Shown: positions 18,332 to 27,269 of the stretch, one piece after another
Position numbering within the stretch: the stretch's first letter is position 1
Layout of the letters: each line of letters starts with the position of its first letter
Source: Paludibacter sp.
GTDB lineage: Bacteria > Bacteroidota > Bacteroidia > Bacteroidales > Paludibacteraceae
Length of the DNA: 64,000 nt
Direction of reading: 5' to 3'
Assembly: GCA_019163375.1 (NCBI GenBank)
Contig: JAFLKK010000009.1
Location: forward strand, 1-64,000
Program-made: the position numbers and the translations under genes
The notes under the pieces: generated by a model
The model's database searches: none
Told to the model about the DNA's origin: nothing
What the model saw: the letters and a program-made list of their open reading frames with translations, nothing else

Positions 18332-20446
18332 TCAGAAGAAATTGATACGGTTATCAACAATATCAGCTTTGTCTTTTAAATCTTGAATTATCATGTAAGG
18401 CAACGCGTAGCTCAGACGACCATTCAATTGCATTTTTTCCATTTGTGCATTAAATGGTTGTGGGTTTACTTGTTTGTTTGAAGTACGAATAACAAATACA
18501 CCTGCATTACCCTTAATCGGAGCAGAAACTTTATTCAATGCAACAACTGACGATTTACCAATTACTGCCGGCTCCATACCTGCCAATCCAAATTGATAAG
18601 CTGCAAAGTTAACACCGGTTGCTACTTTTAGTGAATCACCCAACGATCCTGCCAATCCTTCCAAAGTTGGAGTTTTAGCTAATTGAGCTGTCAGATTTTT
18701 AATCATCAATTCAGCTTTTTTATCTTTGATAATCTCAGCTTTCAATTGTTCGTTTAGTTTTTCAATTGAACGATACCCTTTTTCATTTACATCGGTGATC
18801 GTTGCAACTACCAAAGTAGAACCACATTCAAACACGTCAGAAACATCACCTTTGTCGCCTTTAAAAGCCCATTGAACAACTTTACGTGATTGAGCAATAT
18901 CAGAAATTTTATCTGAAACTTTTAAAAATTCGTTAGCAGGATGAACAACATATCCTTTTTCTTTTGCCTTTGCATCGAATTTATCAGCTGTCAAATCAAC
19001 CGCAAATTGTTTTGCATCATTGTAGATTCTACTTTGCGACTTGCTGCTTGCTACAACCTTACGTTCTAAAATGGCTAATTTGACTTTGCTGCGAGCCGGT
19101 GTTTTTTCCATTACTTGCATAATTTGAACACCTTGAGGATTTTTAAGTGTGAACACTTCATTTGTTGCTTTTGAGAAAGCAGCTGCAGACATTTCTTTAT
19201 CCATGCCCGGAACACCTTCCTGAATCCAACCTATTTCACCACCATTAGCTGCCGTTTGTTTTACTGCTGAGTATTGTCTTGCCATGGCAGCAAAATCACC
19301 ACCAGCACGAATTGCAGCTACTAAACTATCAGCTTTTGCTGCATCTTTCTCAACCAAAAATATGTGACGTAATTTTACCGAGTCGGATTGCATAATGCCT
19401 GATTGCATGATACGAGCCATTGTGTAAGTTTCGTTTACAAACATTGGACCTACTATATCACCGGTTTTTCCACTAAAGGCAAACGCTTTTAGATTTGCAG
19501 GAACAGTGGCTAAAGAGTAGTTTTGACCGTTATACATTACGTCAGAGTTTGAATTTACTAAGCCCACCACATCATCAGTAGTTTTAAATTCAGTACTTAG
19601 TTTGTTAATCCATGCTTCTGCTTCTTTGTAATCTTCTTTTAATGGTTTGATTTCAAATGCTACATAATTAACAGAACAATTAGCGTCTTGTTTGTATTGT
19701 TCTTTTTGTTTATTGTAACGATCTTTGATTTCGCTTTTGCTTACAGATACTGCCGAGTCGGAAACGGTATAATATGGTTGAACCACATATGCCACATCAA
19801 CACTTGTTTTGCGATCTTGATAGCTCATTTTTGCATCAAGACTGTTTGCAACAACTGCTTTAGAGATAAGAGCAGTATATTTTTCTTGTAAAATACTATT
19901 CTTTACCGTTTTTTCCCAAAACATCCAATAGCTTTTAGCTTTTGCAAGTTGTTGTTTCATTTCCTCATTAGCAGGAGCCTGCTCTAAGCTATTGAGGAAT
20001 TGAACTAAAAGCGGACGGCTAAACTGACCATTTTCGCCTGCAAAAGTGCGACGTTGTTGGATTAATGGGTGAATATTGTTACCGATACAGCGATCAGACA
20101 ACTCTTCTTTACTTACAGCCAATCCTAATTTTTTAGCTTCTGCATTTAAAATTTTCTCATTAACCATACTTTCCCAAACCGAAGTGCGAAGTTGAGTCAT
20201 CATTTCTTCATTCAATTCCGATTTGCCTGTTTCGATCTTGTATACTTCAGACATTTGATCAATACTTGCAGTATAGTCCTTTATATTAATATCTTCACCA
20301 ACAATTTTTGCAACTGTTTCTTTTGATTTATTAAAATAAGATGATCCTGAATTAAGGAAGTCGCCTACAATAAAGGCTAATAATGCAAGTCCTACTGCTC
20401 CTATCAGCAAAACTCCTTTGCTTCTAATCTTTTCTAATACTGCCAT
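18332..20446 (-). CDS. PpiD/SurA-type periplasmic peptidyl-prolyl isomerase
   Basis: A 704-residue membrane-anchored foldase. One N-terminal transmembrane helix (about 13-31) is followed by a SurA-N-like chaperone region and a parvulin domain around residues 345-450 (LRHIFLVEKDAAKADSLVAAIRAG, then GGEIGWIQEG). A second parvulin-like stretch follows and is more divergent. It assists folding of exported and outer-membrane proteins. It ends at its own terminator and lies 151 bp downstream of the CorC-type gene. Called PpiD by anchor and length; the exact subfamily is not certain. Confidence 0.9.
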   Translation of the reverse strand: MAVLEKIRSKGVLLIGAVGLALLAFIVGDFLNSGSSYFNKSKETVAKIVGEDINIKDYTASIDQMSEVYKIETGKSELNEEMMTQLRTSVWESMVNEKILNAEAKKLGLAVSKEELSDRCIGNNIHPLIQQRRTFAGENGQFSRPLLVQFLNSLEQAPANEEMKQQLAKAKSYWMFWEKTVKNSILQEKYTALISKAVVANSLDAKMSYQDRKTSVDVAYVVQPYYTVSDSAVSVSKSEIKDRYNKQKEQYKQDANCSVNYVAFEIKPLKEDYKEAEAWINKLSTEFKTTDDVVGLVNSNSDVMYNGQNYSLATVPANLKAFAFSGKTGDIVGPMFVNETYTMARIMQSGIMQSDSVKLRHIFLVEKDAAKADSLVAAIRAGGDFAAMARQYSAVKQTAANGGEIGWIQEGVPGMDKEMSAAAFSKATNEVFTLKNPQGVQIMQVMEKTPARSKVKLAILERKVVASSKSQSRIYNDAKQFAVDLTADKFDAKAKEKGYVVHPANEFLKVSDKISDIAQSRKVVQWAFKGDKGDVSDVFECGSTLVVATITDVNEKGYRSIEKLNEQLKAEIIKDKKAELMIKNLTAQLAKTPTLEGLAGSLGDSLKVATGVNFAAYQFGLAGMEPAVIGKSSVVALNKVSAPIKGNAGVFVIRTSNKQVNPQPFNAQMEKMQLNGRLSYALPYMIIQDLKDKADIVDNRINFF

Positions 20447-20597
20447 TTTCTTGAAATTTATTTGTGTGTTTTATTATTATTTCGTTTTCTTATTTGAGGG
20501 CACGAATATACAAAAAAAATGTTTACACTTACCTAGTTTCTGAAATATTAAGTGTTTTTTGTTCAATTATATTGAGTCTTTTTAATTCGATAATCAA

Positions 20598-21851
20598 TTA
20601 GTAGCCTGTACCCACTTTTACTAATTCTATTCTATTATTGGTTACTTTTACACATTTAATCGTAAAACCTTCTATTCTGATCACCTCGTTCAATTTTGGG
20701 AAATGTTGATGGTTGTGCAATATAAACCCGGCAATTGTCTCATATTCATCCGATTCCGGAATCTCTAAACTAAATTTCGCATTAGCAACTTTTACCTCCA
20801 GTCTTCCCGAAAAAATATATTCTTTCTCGCTGGTCTGTTCGGCCATATAGCCTTTGTTGTCGTGTTCATCCTCTATTTCACCGAAAATCTCTTCTATAAT
20901 ATCTTCGAGCGTAATAATACCGGCCGTACCTCCAAATTCATCTACCACCACCGCAATGCTCTTTTTTTGCAACATAAAAAGCTTCATCAGCTTTTGTGCC
21001 GCCATGTTTTCGGGCACAATCGGAATCTGATTGATTTGTTTTTTCCAATCCTTTTGATGTTCAAACATCTCCGAGGAATGGATATAACCCACGATATTAT
21101 CAATGTCGCCCTTATAAATAGGAATTTTCGACAATCCTGTTTCGATAAAGGTTTGTTTTAATGTAACAACGTCTGTGTCGTAATCTAATGCAATAATCTC
21201 AGTGCGAGGTACAGAGCAATCGCGCAATCTCACTTTCGAAAAATCCAGCGCGTTTTGGAAAATTTTCACTTCATTTTCCAACTCTTTTTCATTTTGATGA
21301 TTTTCAAAAGTTTCTTGAATCAGATAATTCAAGTCTATGCGTGAAAATACATTTTCCTGCGTGGTAGCACTTATTTCAACTCTGAATACTTTCAATATCC
21401 CCATCGAGAGCCAGGTGCTGAAACGGGAGATGGGGTATAGCAGCACATAAAACAATAATAATAGCCACGAAAAAATACGAAGCCATAAATTGGGGTTTAC
21501 TCTGAAAATTGTCTTAGGAAGAAATTCGCCGGTGAAAAGCACAATCACGGTCGCCAGAATAGTTTGAAACAAAGTAATCAAAAATTGATTTCCTACGGGC
21601 TCTAACCACGGAGTCAATACATCGGCCATTAATAAACCGTAAATAACCAAACTCACATTATTCCCAACCAACATGGTGGAGATAAATTGTTGTGGATACT
21701 TGTAAAAAATGGACAAGATCGAAGATGAAAGATCACGCTGCTTCTTGTCCAACTCAAACCTGAGTTTGTTCGAAGTAACAAATGCTATTTCCATCCCCGA
21801 AAAGAATGCGGAGAAAAGAAGAGTCAATAGAATAAACGTAAAACTGTCCAA
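20598..21851 (-). CDS. CNNM/CorC (hemolysin C) family transporter-associated protein
   Basis: A 417-residue inner-membrane protein. An N-terminal CNNM (DUF21) domain of three to four helices (about 1-150, FFSGMEIAFVTSNKLR) is followed by a CBS pair (about 200-320; VPRTEIIALD, VVDEFGGTAGIITLEDIIEEIFGEIEDEHD) and a C-terminal CorC/HlyC domain (ETIAGFILH). The family is linked to Mg2+/Co2+ export and to gliding protein GldE in Bacteroidota. The start is TTG at 21851, because an in-frame stop lies just upstream and the next ATG falls inside the first helix. Confidence 0.93.
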   Translation of the reverse strand: MDSFTFILLTLLFSAFFSGMEIAFVTSNKLRFELDKKQRDLSSSILSIFYKYPQQFISTMLVGNNVSLVIYGLLMADVLTPWLEPVGNQFLITLFQTILATVIVLFTGEFLPKTIFRVNPNLWLRIFSWLLLLFYVLLYPISRFSTWLSMGILKVFRVEISATTQENVFSRIDLNYLIQETFENHQNEKELENEVKIFQNALDFSKVRLRDCSVPRTEIIALDYDTDVVTLKQTFIETGLSKIPIYKGDIDNIVGYIHSSEMFEHQKDWKKQINQIPIVPENMAAQKLMKLFMLQKKSIAVVVDEFGGTAGIITLEDIIEEIFGEIEDEHDNKGYMAEQTSEKEYIFSGRLEVKVANAKFSLEIPESDEYETIAGFILHNHQHFPKLNEVIRIEGFTIKCVKVTNNRIELVKVGTGY

Positions 21852-21890
21852 AATTAGAAATTAATGTACATTCAGTGTGTTAATTGACCA

Positions 21891-21898
21891 CAAAGATA
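21891..21898 (-). promoter_or_regulatory. -7 element for the CorC-type gene
   Basis: Minus-strand TATCTTTG is the preferred Bacteroidota -7 sequence, 39 bp upstream of the TTG start. The -33 position has no clear TTG. Confidence 0.5.
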
Positions 21899-22098
21899 CA
21901 ATATTTTACGTTGAATCGAATTGATTGTTGATAAAATTAGCTCCAAAACAATAAGAAAAATTATAAAAAACGCATGTAATCAAATTGCCCGAAAAGTTTC
22001 TTCCTAAAAATGTAATTATTTTGATTGTTCCAAATAATTGTTTTTCTGAAACTTAGAAATCATTTTCAAATTTATCCGTTTTTTATTTCCAAAAGCAG

Positions 22099-22128
22099 TT
22101 GCAGGACTGAAAAAAAGCAGTATCTTTG
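22099..22128 (+). promoter_or_regulatory. Bacteroidota promoter of the tRNA-Lys pair
   Basis: TTG (22099-22101), 19 bp, TATCTTTG (22121-22128): an exact match to the TTTG/TAnnTTTG promoter architecture. It lies 19 bp upstream of the first tRNA-Lys. Confidence 0.85.
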
Positions 22129-22147
22129 CAACCGCTTAGAAAAAGAG

Positions 22148-22223
22148 ATTCAGTAGCTCAGCTGGTAGAGCACATCCCTTTTAAGGATGGGGTCCTGGGT
22201 TCGAACCCCAGCTGGATCACCAA
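22148..22223 (+). tRNA. tRNA-Lys(TTT) with encoded CCA
   Basis: Complete cloverleaf: acceptor GATTCAG pairs with CTGGATC (one T-G wobble), D arm GCTC..GAGC, anticodon loop CTTTTAA giving anticodon TTT, T loop TTCGAAC. The discriminator is A22220 and CCA is encoded at 22221-22223. Confidence 0.97.
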
Positions 22224-22251
22224 TTTTTCGAAGCCAATACAAAGTTTGTTG

Positions 22252-22324
22252 ATTTAGTAGCTCAGCTGGTAGAGCACATCCCTTTTAAGGATGGGGTCCT
22301 GGGTTCGAACCCCAGCTGGATCAC
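22252..22324 (+). tRNA. tRNA-Lys(TTT), second copy
   Basis: Almost identical to the first copy. It differs by one acceptor base (GATTTAG, giving a second wobble pair) and by not encoding CCA. The 28-bp spacer suggests co-transcription from the upstream promoter, ending at the terminator just downstream. Confidence 0.97.
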
Positions 22325-22330
22325 ACTTTA

Positions 22331-22363
22331 AAGCCTTTCAAGTTTTCTTGAAAGGCTTTTTTC
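22331..22363 (+). terminator. intrinsic terminator of the tRNA-Lys pair
   Basis: Perfect 13-bp stem (22331-22343 with 22348-22360), TTTT loop, then a T-run. It lies 6 bp after the second tRNA-Lys. Confidence 0.92.
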
Positions 22364-22674
22364 ATCTCATCAACTTGGTTGATGCAAATCAAGGATCAAT
22401 GTAAAAAGTAGATGGAGTAAAAATATCAAGCAAAAAGATTCGCTAGCCTAAAGCTGAAGGTTGGAATATCTCTTTCACTTCTGAACTGAGATCTAAAAGC
22501 GTTAATTTTGCAGCAAGCTATTTCAGACAAAACGTTTACATTTCTTCAACAGAGTCAAGAATAACCGCGCCATTCAATTTATTTATCACGACTAAAATCT
22601 AAACGATAGATATTGAATTTTCTCAATTCTGCCATCCAGCTCACCCAAAATTTCACCAAATCATCCATAAAGAC
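22364..22674. other. intergenic spacer, no gene seen
   Basis: A 311-bp stretch between two terminators. I see no convincing reading frame, RNA fold or repeat. A short minus-strand frame that enters it from the tRNA region is not coding. Confidence 0.55.
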
Positions 22675-22709
22675 AAAAAAAGTCGCACAATTTCTTGTAC
22701 GACTTTTTT
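22675..22709. terminator. bidirectional terminator at the end of the minus-strand tRNA cluster
   Basis: Stem of about 15 bp with one mismatch (22675-22690 with 22695-22709), flanked by an A-run and a T-run. It lies 1 bp past the 3' end of the decayed tRNA, so the minus-strand tRNA transcript once ended, or still ends, here. Confidence 0.85.
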
Positions 22710-22710
22710 G

Positions 22711-22785
22711 TGGACGTTGAGGGATTTGAACCCCCGACCCTTCGGATTGTATCGGAATGCTCTTAGCCATCTGAGCTAAATGGCT
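22711..22785 (-). pseudogene. decayed tRNA (tRNA-Val-like)
   Basis: 75 nt on the minus strand that align without gaps to the neighbouring tRNA-Val. The D arm, T arm and 3' acceptor half (AACGTCC plus A) are intact. The 5' acceptor half reads AGCCATT instead of the GGACGTT needed, leaving three mismatches. The anticodon stem has a C-C mismatch, and the loop ATACAAT would give anticodon ACA, which is not a normal bacterial anticodon. Its first 10 nt are also the last codons and stop of the GIY-YIG remnant. Probably non-functional. Confidence 0.7.
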
Positions 22786-22958
22786 TGCTCTAGTATCAAG
22801 CTTTCGATATGTTTTCTACTTTTTTGAGATTTTATATACATCTCCGTGCAGTAAGCTTCTGACTTTGTTTCATATTCTTTCCAGTAGACGATCTTCCATG
22901 GAATTCCTCTATAGTAGGTGTCGATTTTTCCGGAGTACAAAATGTAGGTTGTGTGCAT
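22776..22958 (-). pseudogene. internally deleted GIY-YIG nuclease remnant
   Basis: A 60-residue frame that starts MHTTYILYSGKIDTYY and continues RGIPWKIVYWKEYETKSEAYC to QKSRKHIESLI. These are the beginning and the end of a UvrC/Intron-like single-domain GIY-YIG protein (normally about 80-100 residues). The middle, with the second G-Y-T motif and the catalytic arginine, is missing, in frame. Its stop codon TAG is supplied by the TAGCTCAG of the decayed tRNA downstream. Small GIY-YIG genes of this type are common beside tRNA and rRNA genes in Bacteroidota. Enzymatic activity is unlikely. Confidence 0.7.
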
Positions 22959-23008
22959 AATCAAATACAAAAAAAGGTTATACAAAATAAATGTATAACC
23001 TTGATTTG

Positions 23009-23083
23009 TGGGCGTTGAGGGATTCGAACCCCCGACCCTCTGCTTGTAAGGCAGATGCTCTGAACCAGCTGAGCTAAACGCCC
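23009..23083 (-). tRNA. tRNA-Val(TAC)
   Basis: 75-nt cloverleaf: acceptor GGGCGTT/AACGCCC, D arm GCTC..GAGC, anticodon stem TCTGC/GCAGA with loop CTTACAA (anticodon TAC), T loop TTCGAAT, discriminator A. CCA is not encoded. Confidence 0.97.
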
Positions 23084-23112
23084 GAAATGAATTTGAAGAA
23101 TGACTAAATACG

Positions 23113-23187
23113 TGGGCGTTGAGGGATTCGAACCCCCGACCCTCTGCTTGTAAGGCAGATGCTCTGAACCAGCTGAGCTAAACGCCC
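23113..23187 (-). tRNA. tRNA-Val(TAC), identical second copy
   Basis: Sequence identical to the copy at 23009-23083 and separated from it by 29 bp. It is first in the minus-strand tRNA transcription unit, downstream of the promoter at 23232-23261. Confidence 0.97.
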
Positions 23188-23231
23188 GAATATGCATTCG
23201 GTTTGTAATGTGCCTTTCTCCAAAAGCGTTG

Positions 23232-23261
23232 CAAAGATACTGCTTTTTTTCAATCCCACAA
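23232..23261 (-). promoter_or_regulatory. Bacteroidota promoter of the tRNA-Val cluster
   Basis: On the minus strand: TTG (23261-23259), 19 bp, TATCTTTG (23239-23232). This matches the tRNA-Lys promoter exactly in both boxes and spacing. It lies 44 bp upstream of the first tRNA-Val. Confidence 0.8.
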
Positions 23262-23424
23262 GGGCTCTTCAACGATATTTTGAATAAAAAAGAGGAAAGA
23301 ACAAAGGCGAAGCTATTAACGCATTCAAAATCAAGTTCATCGAATTGAAACATTTTATTTCAATTATTGTACATTTTATAAAACTGCCGGGAAACAGCTG
23401 TTTTACCCTTTCGAAAAAAAATCG

Positions 23425-23432
23425 TACCTTTG
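23425..23432 (+). promoter_or_regulatory. -7 element for der
   Basis: TACCTTTG matches TAnnTTTG, about 103 bp upstream of the der ATG. The -33 region reads CTGTTTT, a weak match. Confidence 0.5.
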
Positions 23433-23535
23433 CACCCGAAATATTTGCACCCACTGTTCGTATTTGAGAAAATGGGAACAGAAGCGAAAAAATGGAATGT
23501 GAATATCTAACATATTAGATATATAATAAAAAACA

Positions 23536-24849
23536 ATGGGAAATATTGTAGCAATTGTAGGTCGTCCAAACGTTGGAAAATCGACCTTATTTAACAGGCT
23601 CACGAATAGTCGTAGAGCCATTGTAAACGAAGAAGCCGGAACAACACGCGACCGTCAGTACGGAAAAAGCGAGTGGGAGGGACGTGAATTTTCAGTAATC
23701 GACACGGGTGGTTGGGTAATAAACTCCTCCGACGTATTTGAAGGCGAGATTAAAAGACACGTAACACTGGCTATTGATGAATCGGACGTAGTTATCTTTT
23801 TAGTAGATGTACAAAACGGTATTACCGATTATGACTTAGAAGTGGCGCAGATTCTTAGAAAATGCACCAAACCGATTATTTTAGCTGCTAATAAAGCAGA
23901 CACTTTTGAATGGCAATATCAAATGCCGGAGTTTTATAAACTGGGTCTTGGGGAGCCACAAATGGTTTCGGCCATTAACGGACTTGGATCAGGAGATTTG
24001 CTCGACAGGTTGCTTACTCACTTCAATCCTGACGTAACCGAAGAGATAGAAGCCGAGTTGCCTCGTTTTGCGGTAGTTGGTCGTCCTAATGCAGGAAAAT
24101 CATCCATCATCAATGCCTTTATCGGAGAGGATCGCACCATTGTAACGGATATTCCCGGAACTACGCGTGACTCAATCTATACGCGTTTCAATAAATTCGG
24201 TCACGATTTTTATTTGGTAGACACTGCGGGTATCCGTAAAAAAGCCAAAGTAAATGAAGATTTGGAATATTACTCGGTAGTTCGCGCTATCCGTGCCATT
24301 GAGAATTGTGATGTTTGTATTTTGATGATAGATGCTACACGTGGTATTGAAAGTCAGGATTTGAATATATTTTCGCTTATTCAAAAAAACAAAAAAGGAT
24401 TGGTGGTTTGTATCAACAAATGGGATTTGATAGAAAACAAAGAATCGAACGATATTAAGAAGTATGAAGTGAGCATACGCGAGCGTTTAGCTCCGTTTGT
24501 AGACTTCCCCATTATATTTACGTCGGTTATCACCAAACAACGTATTTTAAAGGTAGTAGAGACCGCTGTGGAGGTTTTTGAGAACAAACAACGCAAAGTT
24601 GCCACTGCCAAGTTGAATGAATACATGTTGCCGGCTATCGAAAATTATCCACCACCGGCATTGAAAGGAAAATACATTAAAATAAAATATGTAACTCAGC
24701 TGCCGAATACTTCAATTCCGACATTTTTATTCTTTGCCAATCTGCCTCAATATGTAAAAGATCCATATCGTCGTTTTTTGGAGAATAAAATCAGAGCGAA
24801 GTATGACTTTACCGGAACACCAATACAGATTTTTATTCGTCAGAAATAG
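23536..24849 (+). CDS. der: Ribosome biogenesis GTPase Der
   Basis: Double-GTPase needed for 50S subunit maturation. G domain 1 has GRPNVGKST (about 9-17), DTGGW and NKAD. G domain 2 has GRPNAGKSS (about 182-190), DTAGI and NKWD (about 295). A C-terminal KH-like domain closes the 437-residue protein, which is the normal family length. Start ATG 23536. It appears monocistronic, ending at a very long terminator hairpin. Confidence 0.98.
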   Translation: MGNIVAIVGRPNVGKSTLFNRLTNSRRAIVNEEAGTTRDRQYGKSEWEGREFSVIDTGGWVINSSDVFEGEIKRHVTLAIDESDVVIFLVDVQNGITDYDLEVAQILRKCTKPIILAANKADTFEWQYQMPEFYKLGLGEPQMVSAINGLGSGDLLDRLLTHFNPDVTEEIEAELPRFAVVGRPNAGKSSIINAFIGEDRTIVTDIPGTTRDSIYTRFNKFGHDFYLVDTAGIRKKAKVNEDLEYYSVVRAIRAIENCDVCILMIDATRGIESQDLNIFSLIQKNKKGLVVCINKWDLIENKESNDIKKYEVSIRERLAPFVDFPIIFTSVITKQRILKVVETAVEVFENKQRKVATAKLNEYMLPAIENYPPPALKGKYIKIKYVTQLPNTSIPTFLFFANLPQYVKDPYRRFLENKIRAKYDFTGTPIQIFIRQK

Positions 24850-24861
24850 CCGGATAATTCT

Positions 24862-24908
24862 AAACCAAAAGAGGAGCAGATCATTATGATCTGCTCCTCT
24901 TTTGGTTT
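24862..24908. terminator. 22-bp perfect hairpin, bidirectional terminator
   Basis: Perfect 22-bp stem (24862-24883 with 24887-24908) between the convergent der and DUF4270 genes. The outer part of the stem, AAACCAAAAG/CTTTTGGTTT, supplies a T-rich end on both strands. Confidence 0.9.
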
Positions 24909-24926
24909 GTAAAATGATAGGATTTA

Positions 24927-26288
24927 TCAAAAACCGCTATACACAACGTGGATTCTCATCGGAGATACTTTGTTTTTACCACTTCGAATGGTTACGGCAC
25001 TCATAGAGTTTTGTTGTTTTACTGCTGTAATAGCGTTATTCGAGTTGTAAGTTACGTCTACCGGCACTAGTCTCAATGTAAGATATTCGGGCAAAGCAGT
25101 ACCGTTTGTTGCAGCTGTTTTAATTTCAGTTGCAATCAGTTTTGCTATATTAAAAGAATAATAAGGAACTGTAGTAGTAGTGGCTTCTTGGTAAGCGCCA
25201 AAAGCTGCATTTGAGCCTGAAGGAATTTCGTTATTTTTAAAGAATTCAGACAATTCGGAATCCTTCATAATCATCAGGCTTGCAACTCTAGGCTGCCCAT
25301 AGGTTGAAGAGTCTAGTTCAGTAACCTCAGCCTTAATGACAATATTGTTCATTGTAAGGTTTTTATTCAAAATCTTAGCATCCATTCGTTGCTTCATTCT
25401 TGCCAACGGAACAACTATGCTCGTTTGAATATTCGCAGGGGATGAAACATAGTTTATACTGTCTTTCAGATTTAATTTTGCAATTACTGCAGTCGTGTCC
25501 GGGTGTACAATTCTGTTTACCTGGCGAACATTCAGGTTGGCCGGGAATACAAGTGATCCGTTCAGTATAGTATCTTTGCCATTTCTCATTACATGGTAGT
25601 GGTAATAACTTTCCAAATAAAGCGTATTAATATTCAATAGTGCAGATGTGCCAAAGTTAACTTTGATATATACTCCTCCAAAAAAATCTTTGAATGTCTT
25701 TTCGCTGGCGTATTTTGTGTCGTCGAAAAATCTATTTTTAAAGTTATCCGACAGTTTTATAGTTTTCCATATAGAATCGGAGCTAACCACACTCGCGTGT
25801 CTGGCAGTTATAACATTATGACCCAGCCAAGATTTGGAATCGGCAAAGTCAACGTATTGCGAAGGGTTCAGATCTGTAGGGATATTATCCGTAAAGTTGA
25901 ACGTTTTCTTGTTCATTTCATAAACATTGACATCCAATGGAGCATATTTGTCGCCAAACCAACTTAGACATTTCATTACCAGAAATACCGAATCGGGAAC
26001 TGCACCCGTAGGATATTTGTAACCGGTAGGACCTTCTACTTGTGCCAGGATATCAGCTTGCGTTGAACCATATTTCGCATCGTAGAACGCTCCAAGTAAA
26101 AACGAATCGGGTTTTGTTGACATTGATTTTATAATGACATTTTGAGTCGAAACGTGAAAGGTATCAGCTCCAACAGTAATGCCATCCGAGGTTGGTTGAA
26201 TTCCCGTACCAACATCTACCAGGTTATCGGTACACGAAACAGTCAGAAATGACAGAACAAAAAACAGAATAAATGAATTGTATTTCAT
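24927..26288 (-). CDS. DUF4270 lipoprotein
   Basis: A 453-residue lipoprotein. The signal peptide ends in the lipobox LTVSC (C19), so the mature protein is anchored in the envelope. The remainder is a beta-rich DUF4270 domain, recognised from DNLVDVGTGIQPTSDGITVGADTF after the lipobox. DUF4270 genes sit next to glycogen synthase and panC in many Bacteroidota, as here. Function unknown. It follows the glycogen synthase gene by 46 bp on the same strand, so they are probably one operon. Confidence 0.85.
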   Translation of the reverse strand: MKYNSFILFFVLSFLTVSCTDNLVDVGTGIQPTSDGITVGADTFHVSTQNVIIKSMSTKPDSFLLGAFYDAKYGSTQADILAQVEGPTGYKYPTGAVPDSVFLVMKCLSWFGDKYAPLDVNVYEMNKKTFNFTDNIPTDLNPSQYVDFADSKSWLGHNVITARHASVVSSDSIWKTIKLSDNFKNRFFDDTKYASEKTFKDFFGGVYIKVNFGTSALLNINTLYLESYYHYHVMRNGKDTILNGSLVFPANLNVRQVNRIVHPDTTAVIAKLNLKDSINYVSSPANIQTSIVVPLARMKQRMDAKILNKNLTMNNIVIKAEVTELDSSTYGQPRVASLMIMKDSELSEFFKNNEIPSGSNAAFGAYQEATTTTVPYYSFNIAKLIATEIKTAATNGTALPEYLTLRLVPVDVTYNSNNAITAVKQQNSMSAVTIRSGKNKVSPMRIHVVYSGF

Positions 26289-26334
26289 GTGAGATATTGA
26301 AAAAAGTGACTAATGGGTTATTGAAATATGAAAA

Positions 26335-27147
26335 TTACAAAAGACTGTCGTAAAAATTTACATAAGCATCAGCATAGTCCTCTTCCGACTGGAAAGGCAA
26401 GAATTTGATTTTCTTCTCGTCTACATATTTTAGAACGTCCGCATTTACTTCAGGGCTTGATTGAATTACTCCGTCGGAATAGTCTATTGCAAGTTTTGAA
26501 AGTGCTACGTAATCGATAACTTTATCTTTTACTTGCACAACATGTTTGTTTTCAATGCCTTCCAATAGCAATCGTTCTGCAAATAAATTTCTGAATGGCT
26601 TTTTGAAATCGTCTTTAAAAATGGAATAAACAACTTTTGAGTGTTTGAAAAATGGATCGTCGTTAAATGCTTTTTTGATATATAAAGGTGCTAAAGCAGT
26701 CATCCAGCCTTGGCAATGAATAACATCAGGCGTCCAACGAAGCTTCTTTACTGTTTCCATTACTCCTCTTACAAAGAAAATAGTACGCTCATCATTATCG
26801 TCGTACTCTTCTCCTTTTTCGTCGGCAATAGTATTTTTTCGGTGAAAATAATCATCATTGTCAATAAAATACACTTGCATGCGTGCAGCTTGAATAGAAG
26901 CAACCTTGATGATAAGAGGGTGGTCAGTGTCGTCAATTATCAAATTCATACCAGATAAGCGGATTACTTCGTGAAGTTGATTGCGACGTTCGTTTACGGC
27001 ACCAAATTTAGGCATGAATGTTCGGGTTTCTCGCCCTCGATCTTGTACTGCTTGAGGTAAGTACCTCCCCATGTTTGCTAATTCAGACTCCGGTAAATAA
27101 GGAAAAATTTCTTGCGAAATATACAAAACTTTTGTAACTTTTTTCAT
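26335..27147 (-). CDS. Glycogen synthase-like protein, GT5 N-terminal domain only
   Basis: A 270-residue protein matching the N-terminal Rossmann domain of GT5 glycogen/starch synthases. The start (KVLYISQEIFPYLPESELANMGRYLP) and the CQGWMTALAPLYIK region (about 146-159) show this. It ends before the C-terminal GT-B domain that binds ADP-glucose (full enzymes have about 480 residues). The KxGGL-type motif is changed to SELANM. Catalysis alone is therefore doubtful; a regulatory or partner role is possible. The short form is typical in Bacteroidota at this locus, so it is not a fresh truncation. Confidence 0.85.
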   Translation of the reverse strand: MKKVTKVLYISQEIFPYLPESELANMGRYLPQAVQDRGRETRTFMPKFGAVNERRNQLHEVIRLSGMNLIIDDTDHPLIIKVASIQAARMQVYFIDNDDYFHRKNTIADEKGEEYDDNDERTIFFVRGVMETVKKLRWTPDVIHCQGWMTALAPLYIKKAFNDDPFFKHSKVVYSIFKDDFKKPFRNLFAERLLLEGIENKHVVQVKDKVIDYVALSKLAIDYSDGVIQSSPEVNADVLKYVDEKKIKFLPFQSEEDYADAYVNFYDSLL

Positions 27148-27187
27148 GCTTTAATTATCCGATGCTTATAAGAAAATTTTCGGTATG

Positions 27188-27220
27188 CAAAGATATATAA
27201 AAAAAATCGGATATAAACAA
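27188..27220 (-). promoter_or_regulatory. promoter of the glycogen synthase-like/DUF4270 operon
   Basis: Minus strand: TTG (27220-27218), 22 bp, TATCTTTG (27195-27188), 40 bp upstream of the ATG. The -7 box is optimal; the spacing is slightly long. Confidence 0.6.
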
Positions 27221-27249
27221 GATGTAAATGGCTTAATGTTAAGTAGACT

Positions 27250-27269
27250 TATAAGATAATTATCTTATA
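27250..27269. promoter_or_regulatory. 20-bp perfect palindrome, candidate operator
   Basis: TATAAGATAATTATCTTATA is a perfect dyad without a loop, in the spacer between the divergent glycogen synthase-like gene and panC, about 30 bp upstream of the former's -33 box. The loopless symmetry suits a dimeric regulator better than an RNA hairpin. The regulator is unknown. Confidence 0.45.

Noticed and set aside
22579-22770. Small minus-strand gene
   Set aside because: Most of the frame reads the T arm and anticodon arm of the decayed tRNA and its terminator.
22961-23353. 130-codon minus-strand frame over the tRNA-Val genes
   Set aside because: It translates two tRNA genes and their promoter; the apparent internal repeat reflects the identical tRNA copies.
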